From contig CM075760.1 of NCBI GenBank assembly GCA_037974335.1, positions 16,913,059 to 16,977,058 on the forward strand: 64,000 nucleotides of DNA. Reading direction: 5' to 3'. Origin of the DNA: Prionace glauca. Taxonomy: Eukaryota; Chordata; Chondrichthyes; Carcharhiniformes; Carcharhinidae. The notes beneath the pieces are model-generated. The model was not told where the DNA came from, made no database searches, and saw nothing but the letters and a program-made list of their open reading frames with translations. How positions within the stretch are numbered: the stretch's first letter is position 1; the number at the start of each line of letters is the position of its first letter. The translations under genes were made by a program, and so were the position numbers. Shown one piece after another: positions 41,985 through 52,599 of this stretch.

Positions 41985-42560
41985 GACGGGGCCGTTAACC
42001 TGGGCCTGTTCCCGGGAGGGAGAAGCCCCGAAGCTGCAAACCAGGGAGCTAACAATGATTCTGAAGGGTTTGCGGATCCACAAAGTGTTTCCAGATCCGC
42101 CCAGCCACCGCCTAACACTGACTCCGCTTCTCCGGAACGAACAAGAGCCAAGGACAGCAGTGACACTGCGCATGCTCCACATCACAATGCCCCAGGGACT
42201 GATTGACGGCAGCTCCTGGCCAATAGGAAGATGGGGCGTGGCTGGAGGACCGAGCGGGAGCGGCTGGTCCTCCAACCAATCGGAGTGAACGAGGTGGAAG
42301 AACCTGAAGCATGCGCAGTGCGGGTAATAACGGAAGACGGATGGTTTTAACTTGGAAGCGAGATCAATACGAGGTAGAGGACGGTATGTGGGGAACGATA
42401 AACATTGCGGGTGGGTGGAGAGGCTTCGTAAACATGTTGTTCAAACCCAAACCCCGGAAAACAACTTTCCGGTTCTCCCCGTTTGTACCAAATGGAGCCG
42501 CAGTTTGTAGTGTTGGACCCGGGCTGACTGCCGCCATTGAGGCCGAATGTGGGAGGCCGG
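41985..42560. promoter_or_regulatory. Bidirectional class B promoter between two finger genes
   Basis: The left half is oriented minus (CAGGTTAACGGCCCCGTCCT, then GCATGCGCAGTG near 42170 on the minus strand). The right half is oriented plus: CCAATAGGAAG near 42223, CCAACCAATCGGAGTGA near 42276, CATGCGCAGTGCGGGTAAT near 42311, and the CTGCCGCCATTGAGG YY1-like site near 42528. It lies between the minus-strand finger locus with acceptor at 41424 and the plus-strand gene with acceptor at 43892. A donor candidate CGG|GTGGGTGG is near 42412. Confidence 0.68.
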
Positions 42561-42584
42561 CAGGGATTGTGAATGGAGAGTAAA

Positions 42585-42695
42585 GCCCTGACGTCACAAT
42601 GGAATGGGTGAATGAGTGTGATGGCACAACAGAACGGGTGAATGTGTGACGTCACAATGGGACGGGTGAATGAGTGTGACGTCACAATGGAATTG
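42585..42695 (+). promoter_or_regulatory. Tandem CRE array
   Basis: Perfect palindromic CREs (TGACGTCA) lie at 42589-42596, 42647-42654 and 42677-42684. A degenerate one (TGATGGCA) is at 42619-42626. The spacing is 28-30 bp inside a short tandem repeat (ACAATGGGACGGGTGAATGA). CREB/ATF-family proteins bind this motif. It sits just downstream of the bidirectional promoter, in the first intron of the intact gene at 44206. Confidence 0.8.
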
Positions 42696-42750
42696 GTGAG
42701 AGTTCCAGATGAGGTGAGATTGGGCTGGAGTCGGGCGATGGCACTGACAT

Positions 42751-42900
42751 GTGGCCCGGTGGCACAGTGGTTAGCATAGCTGCCTAACAGTGCCTGGGAC
42801 CCGGGTTCAATTCCAGCCTTGGGTCGCTGCCTGTGCATTCTTCCCGTGTCTGTGTGGATTTCCTCCGGGTGTTCCGGTTTCCTTCCACAGTCCAGACAGT
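42751..42900 (+). mobile_element. SINE 5' half
   Basis: Head CCCGGTGGCACAGTGGTTAG, box B GGTTCAATTCC and body to TTCCTTCCACAGTCCAGA, then it stops; the tail is missing. Confidence 0.85.
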
Positions 42901-42924
42901 GGAACCCCCTCTCTCTCTCCTCTG

Positions 42925-43520
42925 ACTGGGAGCACCAATAGTTTCAAAGTAGTTCTGGAAAAAGATAGGACAGGTCCACAGCTCAAGGCCCTAAACTGGA
43001 GCAGGGCCACTTTTATGGGCATTAGGCAGGATCTAGCAAATGTCGATCAGGTGAGTTTGTTTGAAAGGAAAGGAATGACTGGCAAATGGGAGGTTTTAAA
43101 AGTGTGATATCAGGAGTCCAGGGCCAGTATATTTCTGTTAGAGTGAAGGGAAAGAATGGTAAATTTAGAATCTCTGGCACTCAAGGGACATTGAGGCTCT
43201 GGTCAGGTAAAAGAAGGAAGCATAGATTGGGTTTAGGCAATCGGGGACAAGTGAATCACTCTGACTATAAAAAGTGTAAGAAAATACTGAAGAGGGAAAT
43301 CAGGAGGACAAAAAGAGGGTATGATATGGGTCTGGCAGGTAAGATTAAAGAAAATTCCAAGAGGTTCTATAGCTATACTAAGAGTAAAAGGGTGGCTAGG
43401 GAGAGAATAGATTCTCTTAAAAATCAGTATGGCCATCTGTGTGTGGAGCCACAGGAGATGGGTGAGATTTTTAATGAATACTTCTCCTCTGTTTACTGTG
43501 GAGAGCACCATGGGTGCTAA
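42925..43520 (+). mobile_element. Old LINE ORF2 linker fragment
   Basis: The frame at 43086-43520 contains the basic segment before RT (KILKREIRRTKRGYDMGLAG, KENSKRFYSYTKSKRVARER, EIFNEYFSSVY). It matches the KLIKEGRRSYEAGLAL...SKSFYKYIKRKRLARV...LNNFFVSVF stretch of the family 1 CR1 in layout. It belongs to a different, older family and has lost the endonuclease and RT. Confidence 0.75.
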
Positions 43521-43596
43521 AGAAATAAGGGGAACAAGTGGTGATGTCACGGGCACACGCATGTTACGTGGGAGGAGGTATCTGCAGCCTTATAGA

Positions 43597-43735
43597 AGCA
43601 AATTACTGCAGATGCTGGAATCTGAAACCAAGAGAGAAAATGCTGGAAAAGCAGGTCTGGCAGCATCTATAAGGAGAGGAAAGAGCTGATGTTTTTTGTC
43701 TAGGTGACCCTTTGTCAAAGCTCTGAAACATACAG
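43597..43735 (+). repeat. Dispersed elasmobranch-type repeat
   Basis: AAATTACTGCAGATGCTGGA, AAAGCAGGTCTGGCAGCATC, TAGGTGACCCTTTGTCAAAG; the same unit as 16278. Confidence 0.75.
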
Positions 43736-43891
43736 ATGCTGCCAGACCTGCTGAGAGTGAGGAGCGAGTGTGTGGGATGGCGAGTGACAGCTTTTGGGGA
43801 ATGAGAGAGGAAAGAATGTTCCATAAAAATTATCTGTTCTGAATTTCTATCCTGCACTGACACTGATGACTTTTGGAAATTCATTTTACAG

Positions 43892-44205
43892 GATATTGAA
43901 AGAGGAATCACAGGCCGAAATCTCAAACATCACGTCTAGATGTGACAGAGTCATTTCCTTGGGACCTCAATATCATCGGACTTTGAATCCAGAAGGAGAA
44001 TTGATTGTCCAGACTGTCGATTTGAATTGTCAGTGTGAGTGAAAAAGCATCAACACACTGCCACACTTGAATGAGTGTATTCCAATGCACTAACTAAAGA
44101 GCTTTAACCAAGTTACACAGTCTGAATAAATATCACACCATTCACAGTGGGTTGAGACTGTAATCTTGTGTGTGTGGATGAAGTAGAGGCAAGGACACCT
44201 GCACC
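43892..44205 (+). other. Exon 5' leader of intact finger gene
   Basis: TTCTATCCTGCACTGACACT, then TTCATTTTACAG|GATATTGAAAG gives the exon start at 43892. The leader includes a fossil finger (VFQCTN, stop, TKLHSLNKYHTIHS) near 44070-44150, homologous to the intact-looking one at 57650-57772. No ATG in good frame precedes 44206. Confidence 0.7.
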
Positions 44206-45132
44206 ATGGAGAAACCATGGAAATGTGTGGACTGTGGGAAGGGATATGGAGTCCCATCTAAGTTGGAAGCTCATCAGCGCAGCCACACTGGGGAGAGGCC
44301 ATTCACCTGCCCTCAGTGTGGGAAGGGATTCATTCAGTTATCCAGCTTACGGATGCACCAACGAGTTCACACTGGAGAGAGGCCATTCACCTGCTGTCAG
44401 TGTGGGAACGGATTCACTCAGTTGTCTGACCTGCAGAGACACCAGCGAGTTCACACTGGGAAGAGGCCATTCACCTGCTCTCAATGTGGGAAGGGATTCA
44501 CTCAGTTATCTGACCTGCAGATACACCAGCGAGTTTGCAGTGGGGAGAGGCCATTCACTTGCTCTCAATGTGGGAAGGGATTCACTCAACTCTCCCACCT
44601 GCAGACACACCAGCGAGTTCACACTGGAGAGAGACCATTCAGCTGCTCTCAGTGTGGGAAGGGATTCACTCGGTCATGTCACCTGCAAAGACATCAGCAA
44701 GTTCACACTGGGGAGAGACCATTCAGCTGCTCTCAGTGTGGGGAGGGATTCACTCAGTCATCAAACCTGCAGAGACACGAACGACTTCACACTGGGGAGA
44801 GACCGTTCACCTGCTCTCAGTGTGGGCAAGAATTCGCTCAGTCATCTGTCCTGCAGAGACACCAGCGAGTTCACACAGGGGAGAGACCATTCACCTGCTC
44901 TCACTGTGGGAAGGGATTCACTCTGTCAACCGACCTGCAGAAACACCAGCGAGTTCACACTGGGGAGAAACCATTCACCTGCTCTCAGTGTGGGAAGGGA
45001 TTCGCTCGGTCATCTGACCTGCGGGTACACCAGCGAATTCACACTGGGGAGAAGCCATTCACATGTTCTCAGTGTGGGAAGGGTTTCAGAGTTTCATCCC
45101 GGCTGCTGAGACACCAGCAAATTCACGAGTGA
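44206..45132 (+). CDS. C2H2 zinc-finger protein, 11 fingers, intact
   Basis: The 308-residue product is [20 protein letters not shown] plus ten further 28-residue fingers, ending HQQIHE and a stop. All fingers have both Cys. Finger 4 (residues 88-115) has Cys where the last His should be (HQRVCSGER), making a C2HC finger. Nearly all linkers are TGER/TGEK, so the array should wrap DNA continuously, about three bases per finger. Contact positions vary among QLSSLRM, QLSDLQR, RSCHLQR, QSSVLQR and LSTDLQK. The expected role is nuclear DNA binding; no effector domain is in this exon. It is one of two clean finger genes here. Upstream lie a class B promoter and a CRE array. Confidence 0.94.
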   Translation: MEKPWKCVDCGKGYGVPSKLEAHQRSHTGERPFTCPQCGKGFIQLSSLRMHQRVHTGERPFTCCQCGNGFTQLSDLQRHQRVHTGKRPFTCSQCGKGFTQLSDLQIHQRVCSGERPFTCSQCGKGFTQLSHLQTHQRVHTGERPFSCSQCGKGFTRSCHLQRHQQVHTGERPFSCSQCGEGFTQSSNLQRHERLHTGERPFTCSQCGQEFAQSSVLQRHQRVHTGERPFTCSHCGKGFTLSTDLQKHQRVHTGEKPFTCSQCGKGFARSSDLRVHQRIHTGEKPFTCSQCGKGFRVSSRLLRHQQIHE

Positions 45133-45229
45133 TGACAGGTTGCTTCAGAGAGAGAGCAGCAGCTTTGCTGGGCAGGAATGAGCACCTTCAGGAGCTCCGC
45201 ATTCAGACAATAGGGAAAGCTTAGTGCAG

Positions 45230-45600
45230 CCATAGGCACAAACTCTGCGCTGTAATTGGTTGCAGGGTAATTCTACTTCCGGTACTCCGACTCTTTCCAT
45301 TGGTCAATCCGGACCCAATCATAATAAAGGGCGGAAATGACCCCACTGGAACATTGTGACGTCAACAATGGGAGCGTGCCTGATTCAGCCAATCAGGATT
45401 ACTCTCCTACGCAGTGACATCGTTGGGCCCAAGTCCCCGGCCCCCTCCAAGTCGCTGAGACGAATCTTGATGGCTCCGGCCAATCGGCAGCTCTGGAGGA
45501 CCAGAAGTCGCATAGACCTCCAGCCAATCAGAGCGTGGGTTTTATGACAGTGCAGATTGAGCTTCAGACATACTTAAATTTGTTCTTGTCTCCAACAAGG
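45230..45600 (+). promoter_or_regulatory. Class A-like promoter and exon 1, weak copy
   Basis: It has TTTCCATTGGTCAATCCGG near 45295, a perfect CRE TGACGTCA at 45357-45364, CAGCCAATCAGG near 45386, TCTGGAGGACCAGAAG near 45491 and CCAGCCAATCAGAGCG near 45520. The exon-like stretch (GCAGATTGAGCTTCAGACAT, CTTGTCTCCAACAAG) aligns with class A exon 1 at 63780-63838, but the GTGAGT donor is gone. No plus-strand finger gene follows, so it is probably orphaned. Confidence 0.55.
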
Positions 45601-45862
45601 GCATTGACCGGTCACGGGCATCCGGCCTCTGATCTTCGGGTAAGCATTCTCCAAGGCAGCCTTCACGACACACAACAGCACAGAGTCGCTGAGCAGAGAC
45701 TGATAGCCAAGTTCCGCACACGAGGACAGCCTCAACCAGGATCTTGGGTTCATGTCACACTTTCTGTAACCCCCCAATAACGACTTGCCTGAGCTTGCAA
45801 AATCTCACTAACTGGCCTGTCTGGAGACAATACACATCTCTTTAACCTGTCCTTAACGCTGT

Positions 45863-46113
45863 CTCCATTCACATTCTCTGTACTTTTAAGACTTCATTAC
45901 TTATAAAGATTCGTATTCCAATCATTATTCTGTAAATTGAGTTTGTGTCTTTATGAGCCCTGTTTGTGAACAGAACTGCCACTCAACTGATGAATGGGCA
46001 GCGCTCCAAAAGCTAGTAGATTTTGCTACTAAATAAACCTGTTGGACTTTAACCTGGTGTCATGAGACTTCTTACTGTGTTTATCCCAGTCCAATGCCGA
46101 CATCTCCATGTCA
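45863..46113 (+). mobile_element. Full-type relative of the fold-back retroposon
   Basis: The 5' half (TACTTTTAAGACTTCATTAC, TTGTAAATTGAGTTTGTG, CTGATGAATGGGCAGCGCTC) and the 3' half (AAATAAACCTGTTGGACTTT, TTATCCCAGTCCAATGCCG) match 4268-4530. Confidence 0.75.
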
Positions 46114-46440
46114 AGATTACAAATGAACATTGGAATTAGGGGCAGGACTGGGCCCAGGTATCTTTTTCTTTCTCTTTCAAAGACATTGATATCCTTCAGC
46201 TCCCTCAAATTTCTGCCAAAAGAGTATGGCGACGTCTTGTGAACTTGATTTAATTTATTATTGTCACATGTATCATTCAATCAGCTCCTGTGTCCATTCT
46301 TCACTGCAGAACCCCTTCACCCTGCTGCTCCCACAGTCCTCAGCTTGATACAGAGTTAGCTCTGTTCACCATCAGCCTTTGTTGCTGTCTTCATTTGCTT
46401 TATGGATACCCATCAAGTGACACACTCTTGAAGTCAGGAA
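46114..46440. other. Unassigned stretch
   Basis: Nothing supported. Confidence 0.3.
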
Positions 46441-46830
46441 TTAGGATTGGGAATGGGGCTTTTTGGTCCAGGAAGTTCACGCTGGCTCCCTGTGAATCAA
46501 ACCATTTCCCTGTTCTATCCCTGTTGATTTATTTCTCTCAATTGCTCAAGCAATTTTCTTTTGGAAACATTCCATCATCTCTGCTCTCTCCCTCATAGGA
46601 AGTGGGTTCCAGGTAATTGCCACTTTCTTCAAATGCAAATGAGTCTCAGAGCAGAGAAGGAAGCCATTCCACCGATTGTACCCATGATATTCCTTTGAAG
46701 AAGCTCTTCCATTAATCCCATATTTCATTTCAAATCTGTCCAGTTCCGTTTTGAAAGATCCAGTTTAATTTTCTTCCTGCACCATTTTCAGACAGTGAAT
46801 TCCAAATCACAACAACACATATTCTATTTT
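46440..46830 (-). mobile_element. Old LINE 3' remnant
   Basis: TTTTTGGTCCAGGAAGTTCA, TTTCAAATCTGTCCAGTTCC, CCATTTTCAGACAGTGAATT has the layout of a CR1-type 3' end on the minus strand (compare 29060), heavily decayed. Confidence 0.45.
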
Positions 46831-47107
46831 AAAACAAACAATTTAACAATATATCGTGTTTAGATTTTCACAGGAGATTTGGAAGTGGAGTGATAGGAAA
46901 TTACATTCTGACAGTCCCTTTCATGACCACAAGATCCTGGAAAGTGTTTCACAGCCAAGTTCTTTTGAAGTGTGGTGACTGTTGTGATGTGGGAAACTCA
47001 CAAATGAAAATGATCACTTTCATCTGTATTAATAGTTAAATATAACAAGGTCAAGGAAGCCATGTTAAACCCTAACATATGAGGAGATTGTTATGCAATA
47101 AAGCTAG

Positions 47108-47551
47108 AGGTCCACCTCGTGTCAAACGAGGGGCATGCACACGGTGGGTCGTGCGTGGGCTGCTCTTGGAAGTTCCAGGAGTGGCCTAGTACTTCGTGTC
47201 GGTGTGCGTGCTTGATCCTGGACCGGTAGAAGGGCACCGCAACAGCTTGGTGACTAGCACTGCTAGCTGTGCAGATACATGAATTTGGGCCTGTGTCTGT
47301 GGGAGTTTGCACATTCTCCCTGTGGTTGCGTGGGTTTCCTCCGGGTGCTCCAGTTTCCTCCCACACCCCAAAGATGTGCTCTTAGGCTGATTGGTTTTAC
47401 CAAATTTACTCTATTCTCCCCTGAATCTGGCTAAGTTAGAGGTTCCATTCGTAGACATGCAGGGTAGAATAGGTGTAGGGTGATGCGGCGGCACGGGCTC
47501 GTTGGGTCGAAGGGCCTGTTTCCCGTGCTGGGTTGTTCTTTATTCTTTATT
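47108..47551 (+). mobile_element. Composite SINE with extra 5' head
   Basis: A roughly 170-bp head (GGTCCACCTCGTGTCAAACG, GGGTCGTGCGTGGGCTGCTC, CTTGATCCTGGACCGGTAG) is joined to a diverged SINE body (GGGAGTTTGCACATTCTCCC, TGGGTTTCCTCCGGGTGCTC). It ends in a different tail (GGGCTCGTTGGGTCGAAGGG, TTGTTCTTTATTCTTTATT) that looks LINE-derived. A second copy lies inverted at 61003-61442, with the same three parts in the same order. Confidence 0.85.
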
Positions 47552-47554
47552 GCT

Positions 47555-48117
47555 GAGCAAGCAGAACTTGTCCAAGGTATGGAATTCTTCAATCATTTTG
47601 ATAAGCTAGAGGATGTTATATTCTATCAAAGTCTGGCTCAAGAATGAGGCTCTTTGTTCAACCTGATCAAGATTAGTTAAGAAAGAAACCTATTGTCTTT
47701 CACAAAGTGTATTTTTGAACTAGTGTTTCTTGTATTAACTATTGCAGGATTCTCTGGAGGCTAGGTATTGTCAAAAACTTCAGCCAATACAGAGACTCAC
47801 AAAGGCCAGTGTTCCGGTTATAAATGTATCTCTATTAACCAATGATTGATGGGAGAATGAGCATTGGGCAGTCCAAAGACTTACTACAAGAGAAGACACT
47901 GAGCATTCCAACACCACTCTAAGGTTACATACAGCAGACAGGTCAATTATACCTTTCCTAAGTTTACATTTCCTACCTTTTATTAATTATGAACCAGTCA
48001 GTTTCAATACAAATCAATCACAATTAATACCTGTTATATACTTCAGCCAATTGCATTTACCCTTTGACCTCATGGGGTTTCACTGATCTGTAAAATCCAG
48101 ATCCTTCCTCCCTTTGT
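47555..48117. other. Unassigned, possibly an old repeat
   Basis: AT-rich, no supported frame. It appears to continue after the SINE at 48118, so it may be one old element split by the SINE. Confidence 0.35.
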
Positions 48118-48437
48118 TAGAATCATAGAATCCCTACAGCGCAGAAGGAGACCATTCGGCCCATCAAGTCTGAACTGACCACAATCCCACCCAGGCCCTA
48201 TTCCCGTAACCCCATGCATTTACCTAGCTTGTCCCCTCGATACTAAGGGGCAATTTAGCTTGGCCAACCCACCTAACCTGCATGTCTTTGGACTGGGGGG
48301 AAACCGGAGCACCTGGCGGAAACCCATGCAGACACGAGGAGAATGTGCAAACTCCACACAGACAATGACCTGAGGCCAGAATTGAACCCAGATCCCTGGC
48401 CCTGTGCGGCAGCAGTGCTAACCACTGTGCTGCCCCC
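48118..48437 (-). mobile_element. SINE, tail type b, complete
   Basis: The minus strand has the head GGGGCAGCACAGTGGTTAGC, the body TTTCCGCCAGGTGCTCCGG and the tail CGCTGTAGGGATTCTATGAT. The body is less diverged than in most copies. Confidence 0.92.
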
Positions 48438-49144
48438 TCTGTTGCTCAGCAACTGCTGACTTTGGCCACAAAGGTCCATGTTAAGGCTCCCATCAACTCT
48501 GGCGCATGTCAATGGCCAGGCCAGACAGAAGTATGTTCTTGTGTCTGAAAAGGCCAACCTTATCAGGATAATATGAATAACTCAAATCGTAAGGGACTCT
48601 GAGAAGGCCTGCTCTATCTGCACAATATGAACTACTCTATTCAAGAAGAGGCCAAGAAGACCTTACTGCTAGTAACTGTTATTGATAAGAACTTACACAT
48701 TCTGTAGTTTCATTGTCCTAAAGATTGTGGTTCATCTCAATATGCCTCTTGTCCCATTGGGCTTTGAGACAACCTGTTTTGGCTAAAGTGTACAGATTTC
48801 TTTAACATACAGCTAAAATACATTTTTAAAGATCCAAAATGTATGTTTAAGTCAGAAGTATTTGACCAAATCTTATACTTGGTTAAATATCTTAATGTGT
48901 TTATCCGTGTCTGATAGACTGTCCCCCTGTTGTAAACCTAATCTTAGGTCATTTCACTTTTTAGAATTTTGTTAGTAATTTAAATCCCTGGTTACTTGAA
49001 ATATCTATAACCTACTAGGAATTTCCCCAGTATAACCAAATGTATTAATTAAAGATTACTGTGATAATTAGCTACCAGTCAGTAATAGATGACTGAATAA
49101 GTGGTGAGCCTCAATTGAATTATAGTTGAAAGATCAATAATGAG
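48438..49144. other. Unassigned AT-rich stretch
   Basis: No supported gene or named repeat. Confidence 0.3.
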
Positions 49145-49330
49145 TTAGTTCATAGAATCACAGATTACTACAGTGCAAAGAGGCCCTTCAGCCCATTGAG
49201 TCTGCACCAATGCATGAAATGTCCTGACCTGCCCACCTAGTCCCACTTGCCAGCACTTGGCCCATAGCCTTGAATGTTATGACTTGCCAAGTATTCATCC
49301 AGGTACTTTATAAAGGATGTGAGGCATACT
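49145..49330 (-). mobile_element. LINE 3' end remnant
   Basis: CATAGAATCACAGATTACTA, GCCCTTCAGCCCATTGAGTC on plus, and IKYLDEYLASHNIQGYGPSA on minus, correspond to a CR1-type 3' UTR and C-terminus. Confidence 0.7.
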
Positions 49331-49770
49331 GAAAGACTGATTTTTATTTGCTGTAAAATGTAAAAGTTTGATTGCTGTATATGTGAAGAATGTGCAGTGA
49401 GGATAAACGTACTGGCGAGAGAGACCTTCAAGCTCTGATTAGCCTCAACATTTGAAACTGTGTAAATAAGGGATTGTACAGAATCAGATAAAGGGATAGT
49501 ATGAAACAATTCTATTCCTGATATTGAGAAAGTGGAGCAAGTCATTGAAGATCCAATTAAAGTAATCTAGTGACAAAATTTCTTTGTTTCTTTACTGCAA
49601 CCATTACCTCTCCCTTTGCCTTTTGTTTCAGGATATTTTTGACATTTAATCTCACCCACCTTCTAACCAATCCGTGACTTCCCTTTTTGTTCTATCTGAC
49701 CCTCTCCTCTTTCTCACCAGCATCAAACCCAGCACATTTCTCCCTGTCTAGTTCTTAAATGGAGTTACAT
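49331..49770. other. Unassigned stretch
   Basis: Nothing supported. Confidence 0.3.
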
Positions 49771-49774
49771 TGGA

Positions 49775-49850
49775 CGTGAAACATCAACTTTATTTCTCTC
49801 TCCACAGATGCTGCCAGACTTGTCGAGTTTTTCCTGTTCTTTCTGTATTT
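49775..49850 (-). repeat. Dispersed repeat fragment
   Basis: CTCCACAGATGCTGCCAGAC is the reverse complement of the unit at 16278. Confidence 0.65.
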
Positions 49851-49919
49851 ATTTTAGATTTACCTGCAGTGGTGAAAAGCACTATTTTCTATCCAGGATA
49901 AAGTAATTGTCTTTCACCA

Positions 49920-50025
49920 GCTTTTGTGGATCATTTCAGTGGAAATGTGCTCTCCCAGACTCAGAGCATCAGCCCACTGGAAGCAAAGTAGTGATAGTGG
50001 CCAGTCCAGCAGAAAGAAACCTGTG
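49920..50025 (-). other. Finger-gene 3' flank
   Basis: GAGCATCAGCCCACTGGAAG, CCAGTCCAGCAGAAAGAAAC is shared with 17720 and 56625, the 3' flanks of two other minus-strand finger genes. Confidence 0.7.
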
Positions 50026-50029
50026 AAGT

Positions 50030-50168
50030 GTGTGTATCTTTATATGCCCTTCTCTGATCAGAACCTCCCACATACCTGATGAAGGGACACCGTTTCTAAA
50101 AGCTTGTAGGGTTACTATCAGATAAACTGGTTGGACTTTAAACTGGTGTTGTGAGACTTCTTACTGTA
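50030..50168 (+). mobile_element. Fold-back family retroposon, partial
   Basis: CCTGATGAAGGGACACCGTT, AAACTGGTTGGACTTTAAAC, GTTGTGAGACTTCTTACTG; the 3' end is missing. It splits the finger-gene 3' UTR. Confidence 0.75.
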
Positions 50169-50230
50169 ATTAACAGCAGCAGTAACAGCAGAATCCAAAC
50201 CCTGTCATCACTTGTGAACTTGCTCGTGTT

Positions 50231-51385
50231 TCAGCAGGCTGGATAACTGAGTGAATCACTTTCCACACACAGAGCAGGTGAAGGACCTCTCCCCAGTGTG
50301 AACTCTCTGGTGTCTCTGCAGTGCGGATGACCATTTAAACCTCTTTGCGCAGTGAGAGCAGCTGAATGGTCTCTCCTCAGTGTGAATGCGTTGTGGGACA
50401 TCAGATCCTGAGAGCTTTTGAAGCTACTCTCACAGTCAGAACATTCAAAGGGTCTCTCATTGCTATGAGTGACTTTATGAATCAATAGGTGGCATAACTG
50501 AGTGAATCCCTTCCCACACACAGAGCAGCCGAATGGTCTCTCCCCAGTGTGAATTCGCTCGTGGTCCCTCAGATCCGAAGCACATTTGAATCCGCTCCCA
50601 CAGTCAGGGCATTTAAAGGGTCTCTCCTGGGTGTGAGTGATTTTGTGCCTCAGCAGGTTCGATGACAGAGTGAATCCCTTCCCACACACAGAGCAGGTAA
50701 ATGGCCTCTCCCCAGTGTGAACTTGCTGGTGTGCCCATACGCTAGATAACTGTGTGAATCCCTTCCCACATATGCTGCAGGTAAATGGTCTCTCTCCGGT
50801 GTGAACTCGCTGGTGTGTCCGCAGGTGGGATGACCTTTTAAACCTCTTGGTGCAATGAGAGCAGCTGAACAGTCTCTCCTCAGTGTGAATGCGCTGGTGG
50901 AACACCAGTTCACCAGAGGTTTTGAAGCAGCTCCCACAGTCAGAGCATTTAAAGGGTCTCTCATTAGTGTGAGTAGCTTTGTGATTCAGTAGGTGGGATG
51001 ACTGAATGAAATCCTTCCCACACAGGGTGCAGGTGAATGGCTTTTCCCCAATGTGAACTCGCTGGTGTGCCTGCAGACTGGATGATTGAGTGAATCCCTT
51101 CCCACACTGAGAGCAGGTGAATGGCTTCTCTCCAGTGTGAACTCGCTGGTGTGCCCGCAGACCGGATGACTGAGTGAATCCCTTCCCACATTGAGAGCAG
51201 GTGAATGGCTTCTCTCCAGTGTGAACTCGCTGGTGTCTTTGCAGGGTGGATAACCAAGTGAATCCCTCCCCACACTGAGAGCAGATGAACAGCCTCTCCC
51301 CAGTGTGACTCCGTCGATGAATTTCCAGCCGAGATGGAACTTTATATTTCTTCCCACAGTCTGCACATTTCCATGGTTTCTCCAT
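50231..51385 (-). CDS. C2H2 zinc-finger protein, 11 full fingers, frameshifted C-terminus
   Basis: The ATG at 51385 begins [20 protein letters not shown]. Eleven complete fingers follow, mixing TGEK-linked CSQCGKGF units with TNER/TEER-linked [28 protein letters not shown] pairs. In finger 12 one base is missing in the codons after LMSH (CACAACGCATTC in place of CACCAACGCATTC). The product then continues in the wrong frame to LSYPAC. In the original frame two further fingers can be read, the last with CGK-stop-F. The exon starts at a good acceptor (TTTTACAG|GATATTG, 51721), and a class A first exon with a good donor ends at 52722, giving a 1.0-kb intron. This is the most complete promoter-to-exon set in the window. 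Confidence 0.9.
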   Translation of the reverse strand: MEKPWKCADCGKKYKVPSRLEIHRRSHTGERLFICSQCGEGFTWLSTLQRHQRVHTGEKPFTCSQCGKGFTQSSGLRAHQRVHTGEKPFTCSQCGKGFTQSSSLQAHQRVHIGEKPFTCTLCGKDFIQSSHLLNHKATHTNERPFKCSDCGSCFKTSGELVFHQRIHTEERLFSCSHCTKRFKRSSHLRTHQRVHTGERPFTCSICGKGFTQLSSVWAHQQVHTGERPFTCSVCGKGFTLSSNLLRHKITHTQERPFKCPDCGSGFKCASDLRDHERIHTGERPFGCSVCGKGFTQLCHLLIHKVTHSNERPFECSDCESSFKSSQDLMSHNAFTLRRDHSAALTAQRGLNGHPHCRDTREFTLGRGPSPALCVESDSLSYPAC

Positions 51386-51721
51386 GTTGCAGGTGTCCTT
51401 GCCTCTCTCTTGGGTGGGCAATCAGTGGAAGCCTCATCCACACACACAGAATACGAGTACAGTCTCCCCGCAGTGAATGGTGTGATATTTATTCAGACTG
51501 TGCAACTGGTTAAAGCTTTTCAGTCAGTGCACTGGAACACTCTCACTTGAATGTGCAATGTGTTGGCGCTTTTCCACTGATGTTTGAAACTTTTCAAATC
51601 AAAAGACCAGACAATACTTCTAGATTTAAAGGCCAATGATAATCATGTCCCAAGGAATATGACTCTGTCAGATCTAGATGTGACATTTGACATTCCAGCC
51701 TGTGATTCCTTTTTCAATATC
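51386..51721 (-). other. Exon 5' leader with fossil finger and acceptor
   Basis: Same plan as the other loci: acceptor at 51721, then GAATCACAGGCTGGAATGTC, then a decayed finger start (GTTCCAGTGCACTGACTGAA) around 51500-51545. Confidence 0.7.
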
Positions 51722-51959
51722 CTGTAAAAGAAATTTACATAAGTCATCATTGTCAGTACAGGATAAAAATTCAGAATAGACAACTCTAGTTCCTACAGAA
51801 TGTTCTTTCCTCTCATTGTGCAAAAGCTGTAAATCTCCATCCCACACACTCTCCCTCCATTCTTACTCTGCTGTATCTAATATTCACCCTCCCAATTCTC
51901 CTGAAGATACTGATTGACACATCTATGCTCACTCCGTCCTTCCGTGGCACAGAAATCAT

Positions 51960-52350
51960 AAGAAAAAAGAGCTACAGTTGGCCATTCAGCCTATCGAACT
52001 GCCTCAACCATTCATTAAGAATTGGCTGATCTACAGTCATTATTCACAGCATTATTTCCCATACAATCCCCCAGGTCTTCAATATCTTAAAACTTATCAA
52101 TCTCCAGCTTGAAAATTCGTGATGGCTGAGACTCCACAGTCCTCTGGGCTGCAGAATTCCAAAACTTCACCACATCCTTGAGTGAGGAAATTCCTCCTCA
52201 CCTTAACTTTATCTGCATTTTCTGACCGTTCCCTATAACATTCTCCTTTATCAATCAAAAATCAGTCCAACTGACCCTGGAATATATTCAATGGCCCTCA
52301 GCCTCCACTGATCCCTGTGGGATAAATCCAAGACTAACCACTCTCTGTTT
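51960..52350 (-). mobile_element. Old LINE 3' remnant
   Basis: AAGAGCTACAGTTGGCCATT, TCCAAAACTTCACCACATCC, GAGTGAGGAAATTCCTCCTC has the layout of the CR1 3' end and FFTQ region on the minus strand. It lies inside the intron of the finger gene. Confidence 0.6.
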
Positions 52351-52599
52351 GAAGAGGTGACTGGAAATATATAACATAGCAACAGTACTATATTACACAG
52401 CTAGATATAATTATAAATATACTTTATCATATCTCTGTCTGATATTAATTTACTGTCTTCTTAAATGTCAGCCATTTCCTGGGGAAACCAGCCTTTAATT
52501 GTGAACATTAGGAAAGGGATCTTTTAGCCAGACAAATCAACGTGTCAAGCTGAGAGAGCAAAGGATGTCAATGTCTTTATGAGAAAGGGAGAGACCTGG

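Noticed and set aside
45356-45780. Small host coding frames in the 45-kb promoter region
   Set aside because: They overlap CCAAT boxes and an exon-1-like block on both strands and show no conserved protein feature.
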